Source of the DNA: Nitrososphaeria archaeon
GTDB lineage: Archaea; Thermoproteota; Nitrososphaeria; Geothermarchaeales; JDFR-13
Direction: 5' to 3'
Length of the DNA stretch: 6,172 nt
Assembly: GCA_027000765.1 (NCBI GenBank)
Contig: JALTNJ010000096.1
Span: 1-6,172, forward strand
Positions 5,340 through 6,172 of this stretch are shown here, one piece after another (the first letter of the stretch is position 1; the number at the start of each line of letters is the position of its first letter). A model generated the notes under the pieces. That model worked only from the letters and a program-made list of their open reading frames with translations. It did no database searches and was not told where the DNA came from. The position numbers were made by a program, and so were the translations under genes.

Positions 5340-5893
5340 GGTATGGAGAAGACATATCTCTTTATTACTGAGGGATCTATGGATCGCCAAACAACCTTAT
5401 CCTCCACTTCATTGATATCAATTATCTCGAAACCCTTTTTCTTTGCAAATTTATTGAAGTCATCTAGAACCTTCTCGATAAGATCTTCTTCTCTTATGAT
5501 CACGCCACTGTCTGTAATTGATCCAAAATATGTTTCTATAAGATACTCGTTATCCTCAATATTCTCTATCAAAATATTTGTGGCCTGATATTTGATGGAG
5601 AAGAAGTCGTGGATCTCATCGATCAGCTCAGCTTCTCCTTCAGGAGGTAATTTAATCTTAGCCTTGATACCCCTAATGTCCTCATATATCTTGAATCTCC
5701 CAAAATATACTAGGAATCCCCCCTCGGCATATGGCTCCTTCTTTATAAGCCCAATTATCTTTACTTTCTGTCCCTCTTTTATTAAAAAGCGATTCTTTAG
5801 CTCAGTAGGGACGGTTATGACTAAACTGCCCCCGCTCCTACGTATATGCCCCTCGAAAAACACGGTGTCATATTCCCATTCTTCTGGTCTCAT
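5306..5893 (-). CDS. SpoVT/AbrB-like DNA-binding domain protein with an unrecognised C-terminal region
   Basis: 195-residue soluble protein. Residues about 12-50 match the AbrB/SpoVT/MazE swapped-hairpin pattern: GHIRRSGGSLVITVP (15-29), a helix ELKNRFLIKEG (31-41), then VKIIGLI (44-50). Such domains bind DNA as dimers and act as transcription regulators or antitoxins. The remainder (60-195) is mixed alpha/beta, acidic and aromatic-rich, ending WEIP; I do not recognise it, and it makes the protein much longer than a plain AbrB antitoxin of about 80 residues. No toxin gene is adjacent. The ATG at 5893 has only a weak SD-like GAGATG 7 nt upstream; a TATA-like stretch about 25 nt upstream would even allow leaderless translation. 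Lying tail-to-tail with the Roadblock gene, it is a candidate motility regulator, which is inference. Confidence 0.8.
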   Translation of the reverse strand: MRPEEWEYDTVFFEGHIRRSGGSLVITVPTELKNRFLIKEGQKVKIIGLIKKEPYAEGGFLVYFGRFKIYEDIRGIKAKIKLPPEGEAELIDEIHDFFSIKYQATNILIENIEDNEYLIETYFGSITDSGVIIREEDLIEKVLDDFNKFAKKKGFEIIDINEVEDKVVWRSIDPSVIKRYVFSIPENIKFEWEIP

Positions 5894-6144
5894 ATCAATT
5901 CATCTCTGATATTCTAATATACTTACTATCTAATAACTTATATATCAAAATAAACTTATTAAATTTCAATATATGATTCACTCAATAATAAATTTTTTTC
6001 AAATTGATGAGAGTAGAAACCATAATTTTTATTTTGCAGTCTTCTTATTTTTTTATATTTAAGGAAAACTACCTGTATAAATTTACGTTTTTTAATAAAG
6101 AGTGAATGTAATATTTTTTATTATTAGGGATGGGGGATGCTTCG
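5894..6144. other. AT-rich intergenic region between divergent genes
   Basis: About 250 nt with very low GC, many short A and T runs, and no open frame of note on either strand. The left end holds the AbrB-like gene's promoter. The right end has TATA-like motifs on the plus strand (TATAAATT at 6076-6083, TTTAATAA at 6091-6098) that could serve a gene starting near 6145. I see no tRNA, CRISPR or convincing C/D-box RNA. Confidence 0.5.
5914..5945 (-). promoter_or_regulatory. Promoter region of the AbrB-like gene
   Basis: Two TATA-like elements on the minus strand. ATATATAA (5938-5945) predicts a start near 5915 and a leader of about 20 nt. TATATTAG (5914-5921) predicts a start at about the ATG itself, i.e. 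leaderless. Between them lies AGTAAG (5922-5927), the same hexamer as the arms of the palindrome at 4725-4738; the shared stretch extends to 8 nt with one arm (AGTAAGTA). Confidence 0.45.
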
Positions 6145-6172
6145 ATGAACCGGCGCATCCTATTGAAAGGAT
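6145..6172 (+). CDS. Possible start of a further gene, cut by the right edge
   Basis: ATG at 6145 opens a frame reading MNRRILLKG to the window end. It has a G-rich SD-like run (GGGGG, 6132-6136) 8 nt upstream, and composition changes sharply from AT-rich spacer to GC-richer sequence, as at a gene start. An in-frame ATG at 6130 is an alternative start but lacks room for an SD. Nine codons are too few to identify anything; an RNA gene is also possible because GGATGC (6135-6140) can pair with GCATCC (6155-6160). Confidence 0.35.

Noticed and set aside
5306..5893. Antitoxin of a toxin-antitoxin pair because of the AbrB/MazE-like domain
   Set aside because: No small toxin gene adjoins it on the same strand, and the protein is far longer than such antitoxins.
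5343..5909. Plus-strand open frames at 5343-5588 and 5592-5909
   Set aside because: Antisense shadows of the AbrB-like gene, serine- and isoleucine-rich as expected from reverse reading.
6003..6020. TTGATGAG resembling a C box of a C/D-box guide RNA
   Set aside because: No D' or D box (CTGA) and no C' box at suitable distances in the following AT-rich sequence.

Overview
The window carries most of an archaellum (archaeal flagellum) operon on the minus strand, read from right to left: archaellin flaB, a soluble FlaD/E-domain scaffold, flaG, flaF, flaH and the 5' four-fifths of flaI, which runs off the left edge. This order (flaB - scaffold - G - F - H - I) is the crenarchaeal arrangement; in current nomenclature the genes are arlB, arlC/D/E, arlG, arlF, arlH and arlI. 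The organism is very probably a thermophilic member of the Thermoproteota (Crenarchaeota). Evidence: the gene order, AGG/AGA- and ATA-rich codons, TATA-box promoters with very short leaders, strong Shine-Dalgarno (SD) motifs, TTG/GTG starts, and N-glycosylation sequons in the outward-facing proteins. The scaffold is a soluble FlaD/E-type protein and not the membrane-bound FlaX of Sulfolobales, which leans towards a Desulfurococcales-like lineage. I cannot name a species.

Layout. 1-1327: flaI (partial ATPase). 1337-2059: flaH (KaiC-like ATP-binding regulator). 2056-2628 and 2639-3121: flaF and flaG, the stator pair. 3114-3935: FlaD/E-like scaffold. These five genes overlap or lie within 10 nt of each other and form one translational unit. 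3936-4078: a 143-nt gap with a U-rich terminator for flaB and a second TATA box for the downstream genes. 4079-4672: flaB. 4673-4783: a compact divergent promoter region with a 14-bp palindrome between two opposed TATA boxes. 4784-5299 (+): a Roadblock/LC7-like protein transcribed away from flaB. 5306-5893 (-): a protein with an N-terminal SpoVT/AbrB-like DNA-binding domain, convergent with the Roadblock gene and 6 nt from it. 5894-6144: AT-rich intergenic DNA. 6145-6172: possibly the first codons of a further plus-strand gene.

How it works together. FlaB is processed by a class III prepilin peptidase (not in the window) and forms the filament. FlaI with FlaH, and FlaJ (expected just left of the window), make the motor. 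FlaF and FlaG link the motor to the S-layer, and the FlaD/E protein is expected to form the cytoplasmic ring around FlaH/FlaI. The Roadblock-like and AbrB-like genes are not standard archaellum parts. Their position, and a short element (AGTAAG) found by eye in all three nearby promoters, suggest a small regulatory module attached to motility. That is the most interesting part of the window and remains inference.
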